From assembly GCA_027579435.1 (NCBI GenBank), contig JANBPK010001248.1, positions 1 through 47,085 on the forward strand: DNA of 47,085 nt, read 5' to 3'. The notes beneath the pieces were generated by a model. The model had not been told where the DNA came from and ran no database searches. It was given only the letters and a program-made list of their open reading frames with translations. Both the position numbers and the translations under genes were made by a program. Of this stretch, positions 1 to 12,582 are shown piece after piece (within the stretch, counting starts at the first letter, position 1; every line of letters begins with the position of its first letter). Source of the DNA: Candolleomyces eurysporus. Its lineage: Eukaryota; Basidiomycota; Agaricomycetes; Agaricales; Psathyrellaceae.

Positions 1-965
1 GAATAAAGGTGTCAGGTGACAAGATGACCCACCAAGGCCTGACGGTTTGCCCGAATTGACGTCCAGATTAAACTTGATCTCCTTGCTCTGCTCAGCATTC
101 TGAATCGCTAAAAGGTCGAAATCTGTTGGACCACCCCATGGAAGGCTAACTGAAGTGAGGCCACGAGAGCCGTGGAATTGAGGATCGTATTGGCCGCTCG
201 CGTTACGACCCCCTGGCGGTGGGACAAGTTTCTCATTCTAAGGTATTGCGTTAATTTAACGTCGAGTCTAAAAACTAGACTTTCATAGACGTGTGAGACT
301 TACGCGCAAAAAATATGGGAACAGGGTTTTCCAGGACCAGGATCGATCCTCTGATACTTTGCCCCAGAGGTCAAAATCGTCGGATGAACCGCGTGTATAT
401 ACCATCCCGTCTATTAATCAAACTTGATATCAACATTGACGATGAGAGGCTGAGTACAGCAAGCGCTCGCCACTCACTATGAGAACTGGAGCCACCAAGA
501 ACACGGGCCTGGTTAAACGGCAGGGAACGATTGTTTAAGCCGATCTGAGGCGTCGTGACGTGGCCCCAGCTGTAAGTGCTGTTAATATTCAGGAAGAATC
601 CTGGCACGGCGATGTCGGTAACGCCTTCGTTGCTGTGATCGATATCGATATTAATGAAGCGTTTCATCTCGCGAAATGAAAAGATGAGACTAACGTTGGT
701 CCTGCTTCAATGAGGAGGACATTGAAACGAGGGTTTTCAGAGAGTCGACTGGCCACGGTCGAGCCTCCGATTCCACCTAATTATAGCTCATTAGGAACGT
801 CGACCATTGCGAAGATGAATGTAGGATAGTCGGACCTCCAACGATAACAAAGTCGTAGGACTCTTTCGCAGAGTCCAGTTGCTCGAGGTCTTCCAATACC
901 CTTCCATGACCAAATGAAGCGCTGAGGGCAATGAAGCCGACAAAGGTGCCAGTAAGTTTGCCCAT
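1..965 (-). CDS. GMC oxidoreductase (aryl-alcohol-oxidase-like), 5' part; runs off the window
   Basis: Secreted FAD-dependent alcohol oxidase of the GMC superfamily (probably CAZy AA3_2); known members oxidise aromatic alcohols and release H2O2. ATG at 965. Exon 1 encodes a signal peptide (MGKLTGTFVGFIALSASFGHG) and the start of the FAD Rossmann fold (DFVIVGG). Exon 2 continues [19 protein letters not shown]. Exon 3 carries NEGVTDIAVPGFF and the GMC signature VLGGSSS. Exon 4 gives [16 protein letters not shown]. Exon 5 gives [19 protein letters not shown] and ends near GKPSG at the window edge. The catalytic C-terminal half lies outside, so completeness is unknown. Intron positions match the paralogues at 2575-4884 and 42897-45146. 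No break is seen in the visible exons. It is the left member of a tandem pair. Confidence 0.85.
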
Positions 966-1010
966 TTCGATCTGAAGGTGCTGGACGAAGAACCCTCAAC
1001 GTCCCCGCAG

Positions 1011-1020
1011 TTTAAGTATG
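1011..1020 (-). promoter_or_regulatory. TATA-like core promoter motif of the first GMC gene
   Basis: On the minus strand this reads CATACTTAAA, about 45-55 nt before the ATG at 965. The equivalent places upstream of the two paralogues read ATGCTTAAGC and TACTTATAC. Conservation of spacing and a T/A-rich core suggests a TATA-type element; no transcript evidence is available. Confidence 0.3.
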
Positions 1021-1770
1021 CAATTTCGGCGTTGTTGCATGAGAAAGGGGCTAGATTGCGACCTTCGTGGTCATGGCCTATGGGTCGGTCATTGGTAAGG
1101 TCACGAGTAAGGTGAGCAGAGATGTTCGGCGAATCTGGAATCCCAAAGGGCGATCGCTTCAATAGAGCAAACCCGTGATAGAAACTTGAAGGAGAAGGGT
1201 ATTCGGCGGCTTTAGGTGGGCGACTTTCACAAGACCAGGTCGTTAGATTTTCCTTGAGATTCAGAAGTACTCTTGATGCATTACATATAGTCCGTAAAAT
1301 ATGGCGTTAGAAGCATGATCAGTGGACCAAGTAAACGCTGAAAGAGAACAGTGAGCTCACGCGCTGACGTTCAAGGTGGATACCTACATATAACTCATCG
1401 AGACGCCCCTGGAGACGAGAAGCCACCCAGCGCCGATTCTGTCATACTTGACCGCGATCTGGAGCAAAGACCAGTGGGCAGCAAAATAGAGTTTTTGGCA
1501 TTCCGCCCGGTGTACGCATTGGAGCCCTTTATGTTCAAGAACACTGGGGTGTTCTGAATGGGAGGCCGCCGTGCAGGATTTCTCCGCGTTTCCCTCCTTT
1601 TTAGCGATGATTGGAGGGCTTCTCTTTACATCTATCGGTTCTTTGAGGTGCTATGAGATCGATGAAGAGCGTCAAAGAAATCTAGAGTATTGTATAGGTT
1701 CTGGTACTGAAAGAAGACCTTTGCCGTCCGTTTGCAGGGGAATTTAAACCCTAACCCCGACGTGAACACA

Positions 1771-2574
1771 GCAAAGAAAAAAAGAGAATTGGAAATTTGA
1801 CCGGAATAGCACGACATGAATAGTTCATGGATGTGTGCCTGGTTCTCCTTGTTTACATAGAAATCACCATAGAAATCACTGAAAAATAACGCCAAAAATC
1901 GAACAAAAAGACCGTCCAGCGAATTCGCCAGTTCTGACGTCGCTGAAAGCAGAATTATCAAATGCGGTAAGAGGACTCGAAGAACGCCTTTCAGGCGGGT
2001 AGAGAGCCTGCCTAAGCCATATTTCGGATAGTAACTTCAAACCTGTTATGCGACCTCGGGAAAGTCGATCATTTGACACTCGTGCCTATCGAAAAAAATA
2101 AGGCAAAACCGTGCACCAATTAAACGCTTTCCCATCACCATTGCTTGAATCAGCGTCTCCTTGTACATGCTGAGAATTGAGATCGCCCCTCAAGAGTGCC
2201 GCGATTTACAGTCGAGATTTCTCTGCGTTCGATGCATGGTTGTGCTCGGAAGTGAAGCTTCAAGTGTCATTAATCCGAATCCGATTTTCGTGTCAGACCT
2301 TGGGCTTGCGCATGCAAGCCGGTGTCTGCCAACAAAATGCCACTAATGAACGGCTTCCTACTTTCAACAGTCAGTCCTGGCGTCGCATACTTATATCGTT
2401 GGCTGTGTCACGGCGCACGGGCTCATTCTAATTTCCGATGAACATGCTTCAAGTTTAATAAACGGTTCCAAACTCTGTTCAATTTCCTGAGAATCGTTGA
2501 CATCACTTTCAAAGGCGTGCCCAATTATACAAGTGTTCATTTGGTGATCCCGTCCCGGTCCCTGCTACCGTATT
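1771..2574. other. Intergenic, no gene seen
   Basis: Spacer between the duplicated upstream segment and the 3' end of the second GMC gene. Short open frames exist on both strands but show no recognisable domain, no splice-consistent extension and no similarity to the Rrp14 gene that follows the other duplicate. Confidence 0.6.
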
Positions 2575-4884
2575 CACCAGGATGCTTTGATGAGATCCGA
2601 GGCCTTCTCTGCGAGAGCGTACACAGAGGCTTGGGTATGCGCAGTCGGAACATAAGGCTGTAGATAGGAGACACGAAGGAGGATCGCCGCCAGTCGATTA
2701 GCTCAAGTCGAGCAGCGACCGCTAGTATGCGGACTTGAAACACACTCACAATCGCTGAAGCGTCAACGACCCGAAGTCCCTTTACACCCTTGACTTTCAA
2801 CTCTGGATCTAAAACACCATGCTTCGCTCCTTTGGGTGAGATACTAGCAGTGCCAACCGGATGCCACCAGGTTCCAGCTCCCGCTCTCAACGCGTTATCA
2901 AACTCCCTCTCCGGAAGCGTGTCCGGGTCAGGGCCAAGGAAATTAGTGATATATCCTTCATAAACGGGCCCTTCGTACCATCGCTTGGCTATGCGGATGC
3001 CTTCTTTGAATGCCAGGAGGTCGAAGGGATGGGTCAGGTAGCCGGGATCGATGAGGGGCTTATCGAGAGGGTTGTTGGAAGCAATCTTAACGGTACCACC
3101 TAGATCTTCATGAGTCAAGTAGCATTGAAGAGAGAGTAGGACACTCACGAGATTTGGGAGTCAAAAGTGCCACAAAACCGAGAACCCGAGGGCCTAGAGA
3201 CTGGAATCTACTGTCAGACTACTGGTAGATTTATGCGAACATGGACTTACAAGCAGGCTAATTTCGATATGGGGTGAATTGGGACCAGCCGCAGGGTCAC
3301 GGTGCTCCTTGAACAACGGAGCATTGGGCGGTATGCGAGAAAACATAAGCTGATGGCCGACAGCTTCTGTCAGAGGACCAGTACGATTCGTCTGCCACTC
3401 CTCGAGAGCAGCAACAGTATCGACAGGTCTGACAACGTCATCGGCACTCCAGCTAACTTGGAAAGATAAGTGGTCGCTCAATCCTTTTCCGACGTCCGGG
3501 AGGTGGAGGATACTCTTCACATTGACATCTTCTAGCTCTTTCTTGTCTCCGATACCAGAGTTCAATAGGAGGTGCGGTGTTCCAAACGCTCCTCCCGACA
3601 CGATCAATTCCTTTTTGGCAGTGACAGTCGTCTTTTTTCCTGGAAAGGGGACGGGATGTTAAGCTCACGTCAATGGCTGTGTGAGTAAATATAGACTACC
3701 GCTCGAGACAGATACGATCTCGACCGTCCTGATATCCAATTGACGAGATTCCTTGGAAGGAAGCACTCGAGTGGCATGCGTATTGAGTAGGATGGTCAGG
3801 TTGGGCCGTTCCTTGACTTTACCCCCCAAAGCCCCAACTGCCGCACTCGAACGCTCTCCGTTTCCGATTGTGGCTTGAACCCAGACTGATAATAATACCT
3901 GGTTGTCAGTCACCGAGTAAGGGTGGCAGGTGGCAGGACGACCCACTAAGGCCTGACGGTTTGCCCGAATTGACGTCCAGATTGAACTTGATCTCCTTGC
4001 TCTGCTCGGCATTCTTAATCGCTAAAAGATCGAAATCTGTTGGGCCACCCCATGGAAGGCTAACTGAAGTAAGACCGCGAGTACCGTGGAATTGGGGATC
4101 GTATTGGCCGCTCGCGTCACGACCACCTGGCGGTGGGACAAGTTTCTCATTCTAAGGTAGGTTGCGTTAATTTTACGTCGAGTCTAAACACTAGGCTTTA
4201 ATAGACGTGTGACAGACTTACGCGTAAGAAATACGGGTACAGGGTTTTCCAGGACCAGGAACGATCCCCTGATACTCTTCCCCAGAGGTCAAAGTCGTCG
4301 GATGAACCGCGTGTATAGACCATCCCATCTATTAATTAAATTTCATTTTAGGATTGACGACGAGAGGCAGGACAGATAATCGCTTGCCACTCACTATGAG
4401 AGCTGGAACCACCAAGAACACGTGCCTGGTTATACGGTAGGGAGCGATTGTTTAAACCGATCTGAGGCGTCGTGACATGGCCCCAACTGTAAGTGCTGTT
4501 AATATTCAGGAAGAATGCTGGCACGGCGATGTCGATAACGCCTTCGTTGCTGTGATCAATATCGATATTAATTAGGCGTTTCATCGATCATCTCGCGAAA
4601 TGAAGTGGAAAGATGGGACTAACGTCGGTCCTGCTTCAATGAGGAGGACATTGAAACGAGGGTTTTCAGAGAGTCGACTGGCCACAGTCGAGCCTCCGAT
4701 TCCACCTGATAAGGAACGTCAACGATCGCGAAGATGAATTTAGGGGAGTCGGACCTCCAACGATAACAAAGTCGTAGGACTCTTTCGCAGAGTCCAGCTG
4801 CTCGAGGTTTTCCAATACCTTGCTATGAGTGAGCGAAGCGCTGAGGGCAATGAAGCCGACAAGGGTGCTAGTGAGTTTGCCCAT
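2575..4884 (-). CDS. GMC oxidoreductase (aryl-alcohol-oxidase-like), complete
   Basis: Predicted secreted FAD alcohol oxidase (AA3_2-like). ATG at 4884, TGA at 2575-2577. Ten exons in the same positions as the copy at 42897. Signal peptide MGKLTSTLVGFIALSASLTHS, then DFVIVGG/GIGGSTVASRLSE (FAD-binding GxGxxG), VLGGSSSH (GMC signature 1), [15 protein letters not shown] (signature 2, minus strand about 3546-3607) and GTWWHPVGT with the first active-site His. The short last exon reads [13 protein letters not shown] with the second active-site His. The two-His pair is that of aryl-alcohol oxidases rather than His/Asn glucose oxidases (family knowledge). Predicted length is about 580 aa, close to the roughly 590 aa typical of the family. 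The substrate cannot be read from sequence. It is the right member of a tandem pair and diverges head-to-head from the Rrp14 gene with about 860 bp between starts. Confidence 0.9.
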
Positions 4885-5640
4885 TCCGATATGAAGGTGC
4901 TGGACGAAGAACCCTCAACGTCCTTGCAGCTTAAGCATGCAATTTCAACATTGTTGCATAACAAAGGGTCATGAGATTGTGACCGCGGTCGCGGCCCATG
5001 GGTGGGTCATGGGGTAATGTGAGCAGATATGCTCGGCGAATCTAGAATCCTAAGGGGCGCCCGCTCCAATAAACCTGTGATAGAAACTTGAAGGAGCAGT
5101 GTATTCGGCGGCCTTAGATGGGCGACATTCACACAAGACCACGCCGTAAGATTTTCCTTGACGTTCAGAAGTATTCTTGTTGCATGACATATAGGTCCGT
5201 AAAATACGGCGTTAGAAGCATGATCAGTGGACCAAACAAACGCTGAAAGAGAACAGTCAGTTCACGCGCTGACGTTCAAGCTGGAAAACCTACATCCAAC
5301 TCATCAAGCCGCCCTGGAGACGAGAAGCCACCCAGCACCGATTCCGTCATACTTGGCTACGATATGGAGCGAGCTAGCACCAATAGGCAAGACAGCAGGT
5401 TTTCTAAACATTACACCCGGTGCGCGCATTGAAAACTTGTATTTTGAAGAACACTGCGATGTTCTGAACCGGAGGCCTTCTCTTCACATTGATCGCAATA
5501 TAAGCATGCTCCTGTATGCTATGAGATCGACGAAGAGCGTCGAAGAAATATAGAGCATTATACAGATGCTGGTGGTCGGGAAGAAGAGCTTTGCCGTCCG
5601 TTTGCAGTAGGGAATCAAAGCCCTAACCCCAATGTCAACA
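3905..5640. repeat. Direct segmental duplication, copy 2
   Basis: Partner of 1-1770, offset by about 3.9 kb. It spans GMC exons 1-5 and the complete intergenic promoter region, ending about 100 nt before the Rrp14/SURF6 start codon. Non-synonymous and promoter differences are both present, so it is not a very recent or assembly-collapsed copy. Confidence 0.85.
4929..4938 (-). promoter_or_regulatory. TATA-like core promoter motif of the second GMC gene
   Basis: Minus strand ATGCTTAAGC, about 45-54 nt before the ATG at 4884, at the same place as the motif of the first GMC gene. Low-confidence assignment based only on position and similarity. Confidence 0.3.
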
Positions 5641-5743
5641 CAGCCACCCAACCCAGAAGAACCAACATGGCTTTCCTTTCCTTGTCCTCATCGTGAACGA
5701 CGGCGCTGAAGGTTACCTCCCCAACCTCGAATCTACGGGGAAA

Positions 5744-7158
5744 ATGCCAATCACACCGACACCAGCTAACATTCTGCGAGCATCGCTCGAACAGCACAAT
5801 GAAACGTTCGAAAATCTTCTCAAGCTCATCCCAGCTCAATACTACATCGTAAATGAGCAGAAAATCGAAGAACAGGTGTGTTAGCTCCGCTTTTGATGCT
5901 TATTACTATCTAAAACGTGCGTGTAGATGGCCAATAAATTTCAGAAACATAGCAAGAAGCAGAAGGGCTTCAAGCATGCGGCAGAAGTTGCGGCGGCCAA
6001 ACAGGCGGCGAAGAGGCAGAAGGTGCGTTCGTCTGATCTTTTCGGGTCGTCTCGAACTTACCTATGGCTTCAAGCTTGACCCTGCAAACCAAAAAACAGT
6101 TGTAGACATTCAAAATGAACGAAGTGCCGAGGAGGCTTCTTCGCCAAAGAAGACCAAGAAACGGCCAACAAAAATTGCTGGATCGGAAGATGATTCTGGC
6201 AGTGACGGCGATATGGACGTCGACTTTGATCAGGGCGACGATGAGGATGCACCTCAAGAAGAGGAAGAATTCATTCCAATGCCTTCTGCAGAGGGAGGGT
6301 TTGCATCTCTCCGGCAAAAACTACACGACAAGATCGCGAACCTTCGGAATCGCCATTCGAGCTTGAAAGGAGAGCCAGGCTCGAAGGACGAGCTTCTCGA
6401 AGAGAGGAGGCAACAGAGAGCACTGCTACGCGAACGGCGCAGAAAGGAGACGAGGGAGCGGGTGCGAAGGGAGGCTGAGGCTCGCAAGAAACCGGAGAAG
6501 GAGAAAAACGAGAAAGGACCCGCTCAAATTAAAGGGAATGTCGCGAAAACGCAGCTCCTCGTACCAGAATCCGGTCCACACTCCAAGCTCGCCAACGTCG
6601 CCTTTTCTACTGTCACGGATCCATCATCCTCTCGTGGTGCCTCTTCCAATGCCGCGTCGTCAAAGTACAAGTCTTTGAAAGCATCTTCGGACCCTAAACA
6701 GGCTCTCGCACAGCTACAGGCGAAGAAGGCTAAGCTGGAGTCACTTCCGGAGGAGAAGAAAAAAGAGATCGCCGAAAGAGAGCAGTGGGCAAAGGCGGAA
6801 GCAAGAATGGAGGGTGTCAAAGTTAGGGACGACGAAGCGCGCCTCAAGAAGGCGGCTAAGCGGAAAGATAAGGAGAAACAGAAGTCGAAGAAAGATTGGT
6901 GGGTCACCTCGATTATATTTGCTGATATTCCGACTCACTCCATGGTCTAGGACGGAGCGAAAGGAGCAGGTGACTGCTGCCATGGCCGCTCGTCAGAAAA
7001 AGCGAACAGATAATATTGCCATGCGCAACGAGCGCAGAAAGGACAAGAAGTCTGGCGGCTCTTCAGGAAAGAAGGGTGCTGCGGGCAAGGGGAAGGCTCG
7101 CCCGGGTTTCGAGGGCAAGAAAACCTTCGGAACGGGGAAGAAGGGCAAGAGCAAGTAA
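5744..7158 (+). CDS. rrp14: SURF6 / Rrp14 family ribosome-biogenesis protein
   Basis: Nucleolar protein needed for pre-rRNA processing and ribosomal subunit assembly (family knowledge). Four exons: 5744-5875, 5927-6022, 6075-6898 and 6951-7158, joined in frame to about 419 aa. The start is placed at ATG 5744 because MPITPTPANILRASLEQHNE opens the SURF6 N-terminal domain (LLKLIPAQYYIV). An earlier GTG at 5693 is in frame but is not a start. Exon 2 is MANKFQKHSKKQKGFKH; exon 3 begins LDPANQKTVVDIQNE. An acidic stretch (EDDSGSDGDMDVD) follows, then the SURF6 core FASLRQKLHDKIANLR and long Lys/Arg/Glu-rich helices. The C-terminus (TERKEQVTAAMAARQKKR, ending GTGKKGKSK) is typical of the family. 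All introns are GT-AG. It is the one clearly housekeeping gene here and marks the breakpoint of the upstream duplication. Confidence 0.93.
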
Positions 7159-8782
7159 ATGGTCTCCCTTTATGTTTACTCAGTGCGTCAATCACGATAT
7201 GACATTGCATTCTGCGCGACCCAAGCGTGCTTTCCGCCTTTGAGATGTCACCGCCACTGTCTGGTTCCTCTTTTTCGTTCAATTTTCACTCTGTTCTATT
7301 GATTATTTGTCAGGCCCAATCTTCCGAGGGGGTTCCAGCCGTCCCCTAGACGCGTTACCGTACCCCGCATTGTGCAGGTGGGAAATCGAGGTGAGGTCGC
7401 CGCAAGCCCCGTCCTGACAATCCAAGACTTACTCAACTTCACCGGCAGTGTGAGTAGTAACTGGTCCTAAATCACCAAGAAAGAACACATGTGGAGCGCC
7501 AACCCACTATCGTTGTTGCCTTAACCGCCGGTAAAGCTGCCCAGAGTGGATTTGATATGATCAGTCTCGATGTTGCGATGTCCCTAGTGACCTCCCATTC
7601 GTATCGATCTGGTTGAAATAACCTCTGGCCGTTCTGAAGCCCCAGTTCTTTTATACTGGCGGTTGGAAGAAGACGAACCTTCCTTCCGATAGTCACGCCC
7701 CGCCCCACTCGTCATAAATAGTGTTAGCCAGGTGAGTTCGACCCATGGGGAAGGATCTTCCATGTAAGTTTCTGATGATGATAATTGCTCAGGTCCTCCA
7801 CCTCGCACATAGAGCGCTCCAGCCTTTTTTTTATCCGGCGCATAGCTCGCCCAATTTTCATGTGAGGGTGCGAACATTGGCTCACTTACGATATTCCGAA
7901 GGCGAGAACGCAACAGTGGCACCCTAACGGGCATAATAAAGAAGCAATCTTTCTGTGAATTTTTGTTCAAATCGTGCGCTCGCATCAGAAAGTCGTACGC
8001 CCGCCCCAACCTTGATAGGTGGGCCCTGTTAACCTAGCCTTGACTACAACGGCCGACTGCAGGGTTGTAGGTTACAGCGCATCAATGAAAGAGCGTGAAC
8101 GCAATTAGTCCTTTTCCACTCCCTGGGCGCCTCCCCGGTCGGCGCGGGTTCGGCGGAAGGTGGAGTTGTCTGATCAGTTACGGTAAGTTGTACAAATACC
8201 TCCCGAGCTCAAGGACTCAGACCTATTTGGCGTTTAACATTCACGTTGACAGGAAACTTACTATGTCTGTGTTAGCCTTTAATAGTGGGTGAACATTCAA
8301 ATAATTCATTTATGAATTTGGGGTGGTATGAATAGCCGAATTGCATTGCTGCGACATGACTGGCAGTCGACTTGTCATGGATCAAGGTACACCTTTTGAC
8401 ATACCTTTTAGATCGAATCGGCGGAAAATCCGACAACCAAATTGCCAGCACAATTGCGATAACGGCCTTGATTGTGACCTGCTCGGAATGCGTGGCAGGT
8501 GAAGGATGCCCGAGCGCACAGCTGACGCACACACTCGGAATCGTAATCTCAGCGTTGATGGGACATTTTGTCCGAAAGTTTTTTGATCTGCGATATGCTG
8601 GGAACCCAAAGAAGCAGATGCGATTTGGTTGGGTGCGATCAAAGACCCTGAACGGAAGCTTCTCGTGAGAGTTGCCTAATGGACTTGTCATAATCCTTGT
8701 CCTGGTACTAAAGGGAATGGGACCCAAGGTCGTCTCCATGACCCTTTGACCTGGTTCCCCCGTCCAACACCCATCCAAAGTC
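7159..8782. other. Intergenic, no confident gene
   Basis: 1.6 kb between Rrp14 and the DUF6534 gene. It contains the Rrp14 3' region and presumably the DUF6534 promoter. The longest open frame (7584-8009, minus, 141 codons) has no recognisable domain, no convincing splice context and odd composition, so it is not called. Confidence 0.5.
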
Positions 8783-10336
8783 ATGGCAAGCAATCCCTAT
8801 ATCCTCCTGTAAGTGTTTCTCCTCCGTCCCTCTCAGTTCGATTGCTGACTGCGGCATCCCGTTCTACCAGTACTGGCCCCTTGGTACGATCACTCAAACT
8901 CCCAACATGATCTTCAGCTTATACCTCTTCGACAGTTGATGGGCTCCCTCATCAGCTTCTTCCTGAATGGGGCGTTTGCCATGCAGATCTGTTCGTCTTC
9001 ATTATTCTTCTTCGTTGAAGTGATTTCATATCTGATTACTTTAATGTTATACAGACCACTACTATATGAACTACGCCAGTACAGACAGACGGTTCTTTGT
9101 CTTCTTGGGTGAGATATGGAATTTCTCATGGTTCAATCTTGTTTCTCAACTCTTCCCAAGTCGTTGTCGTGGTTATTGTGGAGATCCTCCATATGTTCTT
9201 CTCTACCCACACTACATATAGTATTCTCGCGGTTGGCTTCACGGATCCCAGAGTCTTCATCAACACTCCTTGGTCTGGTGCCGCGCTTCCAGCTCTTAAT
9301 GGGACGGTCGGCTTGTGCACTCAGGTGTTTTTTGCATGGTAAGAGACTGCTTTCCGATTCAAATGCGGTCGCCTTACAGTCTTCCCAGGAGAATTCTCGT
9401 CTTGACCAAGTCGATTTGGGGCAAGATGTCTGCCGGTCTTGTGGTGCTGGTTCGTATATCTCCCCCTGTTGTACCCATCCACTAGAGAAGCTCACCCTTT
9501 CTGCAGACAGCGGGCATGCAGTGCGCGGCTAGCTATGGTGTCACCATCCAGGTTTGGGCTTCCCGGTCATAATATCCCGTTCCCTTGCTGATGCTGCTAA
9601 TTAGTTTACCCTCCTTGCCCGGCAATTGGATCTCTTGAGGACACTCAAGCGAACTGTCATCGTTTGGTTGGCCGGAAGCTTCATATGTGATGTGCTCATC
9701 TCGATTACTATGGTCATCATCGTACGTGATATTCGCTTACCACCGGGTAGAGAACTCTCGTTGCTAAATATTTATCTGTCCTCCAGCTCACAAAGGCCCG
9801 TGGAGCCACGGCTTATACTGGATCGAAGAATGTGCTCAATGCCCTCATCGTCCACACCATCGAGAACGGCATGGTTACTACTGCTTGTGCCCTGGTAGAC
9901 TTGATCTGCTACCTTCTCTTCCCTGACAACTTGTTCTACGTGTGCTTGTGAGTCCGACGTCCTCGGTTTAATGTGTCACCTTTTTAACATCGGGCGTGCT
10001 CGCTAGCGAATATCTCCTTGGAAGGCTGTATGCGAACGTCCTGCTGGCAACACTCAACGGACGACAACGTATGCGTGCGGTCTCGAACTCCGAACATGAA
10101 CTCTCGGCCCGGTCCTCTGGCAAAACATCTCAAACAAACCAGGTCCAACTCAGTAACCTTCGAACATACCCCCAGACTTCGCAACAGACTAGCAAAACCT
10201 ATCCTGTCGTTTCTGTCACAACGGATGTCCAAATCGATGACGATAGCAGCCTTCCCAAAAGCAAGGTGCGTTGTACCGTGATCCTTGTTCTTCGCGATGT
10301 CACATCTGACTGGCTCCACAGTTCTACGATGCTTAG
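8783..10336 (+). CDS. DUF6534-type multi-pass membrane protein
   Basis: Basidiomycete-expanded membrane protein family of unknown function. Joining short GT-AG introns gives MASNPYILLTGPL, then LMGSLISFFLNGAFAMQI, YHYYMNYASTDRRFFVFL, VVVVVIVEILHMFFSTH, FFAWRILVLTKSIWGKM, TAGMQCAASYGVTIQ, LAGSFICDVLISITMVII, NALIVHTIENGMVTTACALV and EYLLGRLYANVLLATLNGRQ. This is the characteristic order: about seven hydrophobic helices, then the family's N[A/T]LI..T.ENG..T and L..LYAN..LATLN blocks. The tail is Ser/Gln-rich and cytosolic in appearance. The last exon is taken as 10322-10336 (FYDA, stop) after a GT-AG intron; reading through that intron would end at 10352 instead. Function unknown. Confidence 0.8.
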
Positions 10337-12582
10337 AAGTGCCCTAATATAATCTATGCCTGACAAGCTTTGCGCATAGTTCCTTATACGGACTGCGTCA
10401 CCCACATAGAGATTAGATACTTGCATTTTGCTACTTACTCGTCAATCTTTTACTAAAAGAGTTCAGAACTCTTTTTAGATACCTATCGATTATTGCCTTA
10501 GTTGCACCGTTGTTTGTAATATAGCATTCAAAAGGGATTGTATAGTAGTTATACCGAACTACAATTGGAATTGGGTTAGCGTCTACCCGAACAGTTTTGG
10601 TTCGCTGAAGAGACTCAGGAGGAGGTTTGAAGCCGACAATTCAAGCTTTGACGGGGACCCTGGTGCTGAGTTTATGGTCCTTAAAAGGCTCCGTAGAATA
10701 GGGTCGAGTCCGCTTTTCGGCTGAAGGGCCGGGTACTCCCATGTTCCCCAGACTGCTCTAGAGTGACCGGATGAGGCGCTGGCGGACAAGGAAGCCTCGG
10801 AAATCAAGAATCTGTCACGACCGTTGTTGCTTGACAGGCAAGTATCCAACGTTATCTGACGAATGTGGTTAAAAGAGAGTTGTGCGTGGCGAATACACAG
10901 CCAAGTGTCAAAGACAACGGGTCACATTTAGGGTCAGAATGAAGACCGCAACAGCTATTCAATTCGGGCGCAGTGCTTTGTCTCGATGTGGGTCTCGTCT
11001 TTGCAGGGACAAATAGATAGGCGGCAGCGGCTGACAGCCACAGGCCCCCTCCACAAGGTCAATTCCGTTCCAAGTAAGCGCCACTGGGCGTCATCGGTTC
11101 CGAGGCATCTCAGTAGAGATCACGCTGATATAGATGGTAACCACATTGTGACCTAGAGTAGAGCGATAGGGGGTAGGATGTAGGGTCTGATAGGATGTGC
11201 TCGAGTCTTTACTTGGCCTGTGCCGATTGGTAGTTTTTGGTAGTCCGCAACGGGAGCTTTTGACCAACGACTCGGACACCGTGAGTGCTGCGGAGAACGA
11301 GTGGATACAAATTTTTNATTTTCGTGCCATCCTGTGACTTCAGCGCCAATACACTCTCAAGGTGCACCCCTCCCTTCACCCACATGGTCGTTCTATGCCC
11401 GCGTTCTTGTTCCTGGAAAAGCCGAGTCGGGCTATCAAATGCGGTGGCGGACCGAGGCGTATTGATGGCGCTAGTAGTCGATGGATCAAACCTCAGATGA
11501 GAGTCAGTAGGAGTGGGGTACACCTTTAGAGATTTTAGTCAACGATTGCACGTGTATGTGGGCATTGGTGGTCATGGATATAGATTGGCGCCGTACGAAA
11601 TTCCTATCAATTAAAAGCCTACCGTGACGCGATACTTGCCAGTGGGTGTGCACAAGCGCGTTAATTGGGTTGACTGGGCTTGGCCCTGCTGTTACTGACA
11701 GATGTATGTAAGTATGCGGGATGTGTAGGGTACTTGCCATAATGGGAGAAGACCCTCAAAGGGAAACTAATACTTCTCTGGTGCCACCGGGGTACGATGG
11801 TCGAGGGAGACATCAGGAAGAAAATGCCCCTCCGCAGGGATTCCGATATAATCTACTATCGCTACTGGAAGGCCGAGGATCCACGTATGTGTCAACGTCT
11901 GTATAATAGGGAGGCGTCATCCCTCCGAGCTTCGACGCATTCGGAAAACGGTGTAGATTCTTCTTTGGGAGTGAACCACAAGTGTTTCCCTACGAAAAAA
12001 TCTGGCACTGCCAAATCAATCTGCACGGTAACTGGAGGGTAAGAGCACGGCACATATTCCGAGTGGACCGTATGCCCGAAAATCTGCAGATCGAGATAGA
12101 CCGGAGCTCGAAGGGTGCAGGATGCGCCTAAGCTAGCGTTGCAGTACCACGGCCATGAAATCATCGATCCTAACGGCAGCAGCAGAAGTTACCAAGATTG
12201 AAGGTGTCTCTGCTGAGCGATATCCAGGCCAAATGGTGTTCTGCCATTGTGTGGTTACGAGCGAACTTGTGATAGCTCGGGCGACGGCTCCTCTGAATTG
12301 AGCGCCGACGTACTTAGCCGCCGGCTATACATCCACACCGGACCGAAACCCTAACCTGGACTCTGCCTGTGCTCGCCGAGGCACTCACCGTTGTTCAAGA
12401 CACCGCACCACGACATGCCCTTGACAGTCATTCCCAGTCCTGCGTCTCCTGAAGGTCTGAGTATGTCTAGGAGACACTTGAAGGTCTCAAACATTCTCAA
12501 CACGATCATGGCGGTCAGCAGGGGCTGGGTATGAAACATTATAGATATCAGCCTCTTGCGAGGACTTTGCGCTCAACTTACG
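10337..12582. other. Intergenic with possible decayed coding fragments
   Basis: 2.2 kb upstream of the ABC transporter, with an N at 11317 inside a T-run. Minus-strand open stretches at 11209-11523 and 11892-12164 (including VQIDLAVPDFFVGKHLWFTP) and a plus-strand stretch at 11741-11906 have protein-like composition. I could not chain any of them by splice sites or match them to a family. The part near 12583 presumably contains the transporter promoter. Confidence 0.4.

Larger units (their letters stand above)
1..1770. repeat. Direct segmental duplication, copy 1
   Basis: This stretch aligns base for base, with scattered substitutions and small indels, to 3905-5640. It holds the first five exons of one GMC gene and about 800 bp of its upstream DNA. 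Similarity fades after about 1770 (GTCCGTTTGCAG followed by AACCCTAACCCC), which in copy 2 is just before the Rrp14/SURF6 gene. The left limit is outside the window. Confidence 0.85.

Noticed and set aside
1351..5553. Open frames 1351-1557 (+) and 5227-5553 (+) at the same place in the two duplicates
   Set aside because: The duplicated DNA is similar but the two reading frames do not correspond, so the open frames are chance in promoter DNA.
5970..6907. Minus-strand open frames within the Rrp14 gene
   Set aside because: Shadows of a Lys/Glu-rich coding sequence, giving Ser/Phe/Leu-rich antisense peptides.
7584..8009. 141-codon minus-strand open frame
   Set aside because: No domain, no splice partners, no supporting context; left as intergenic.
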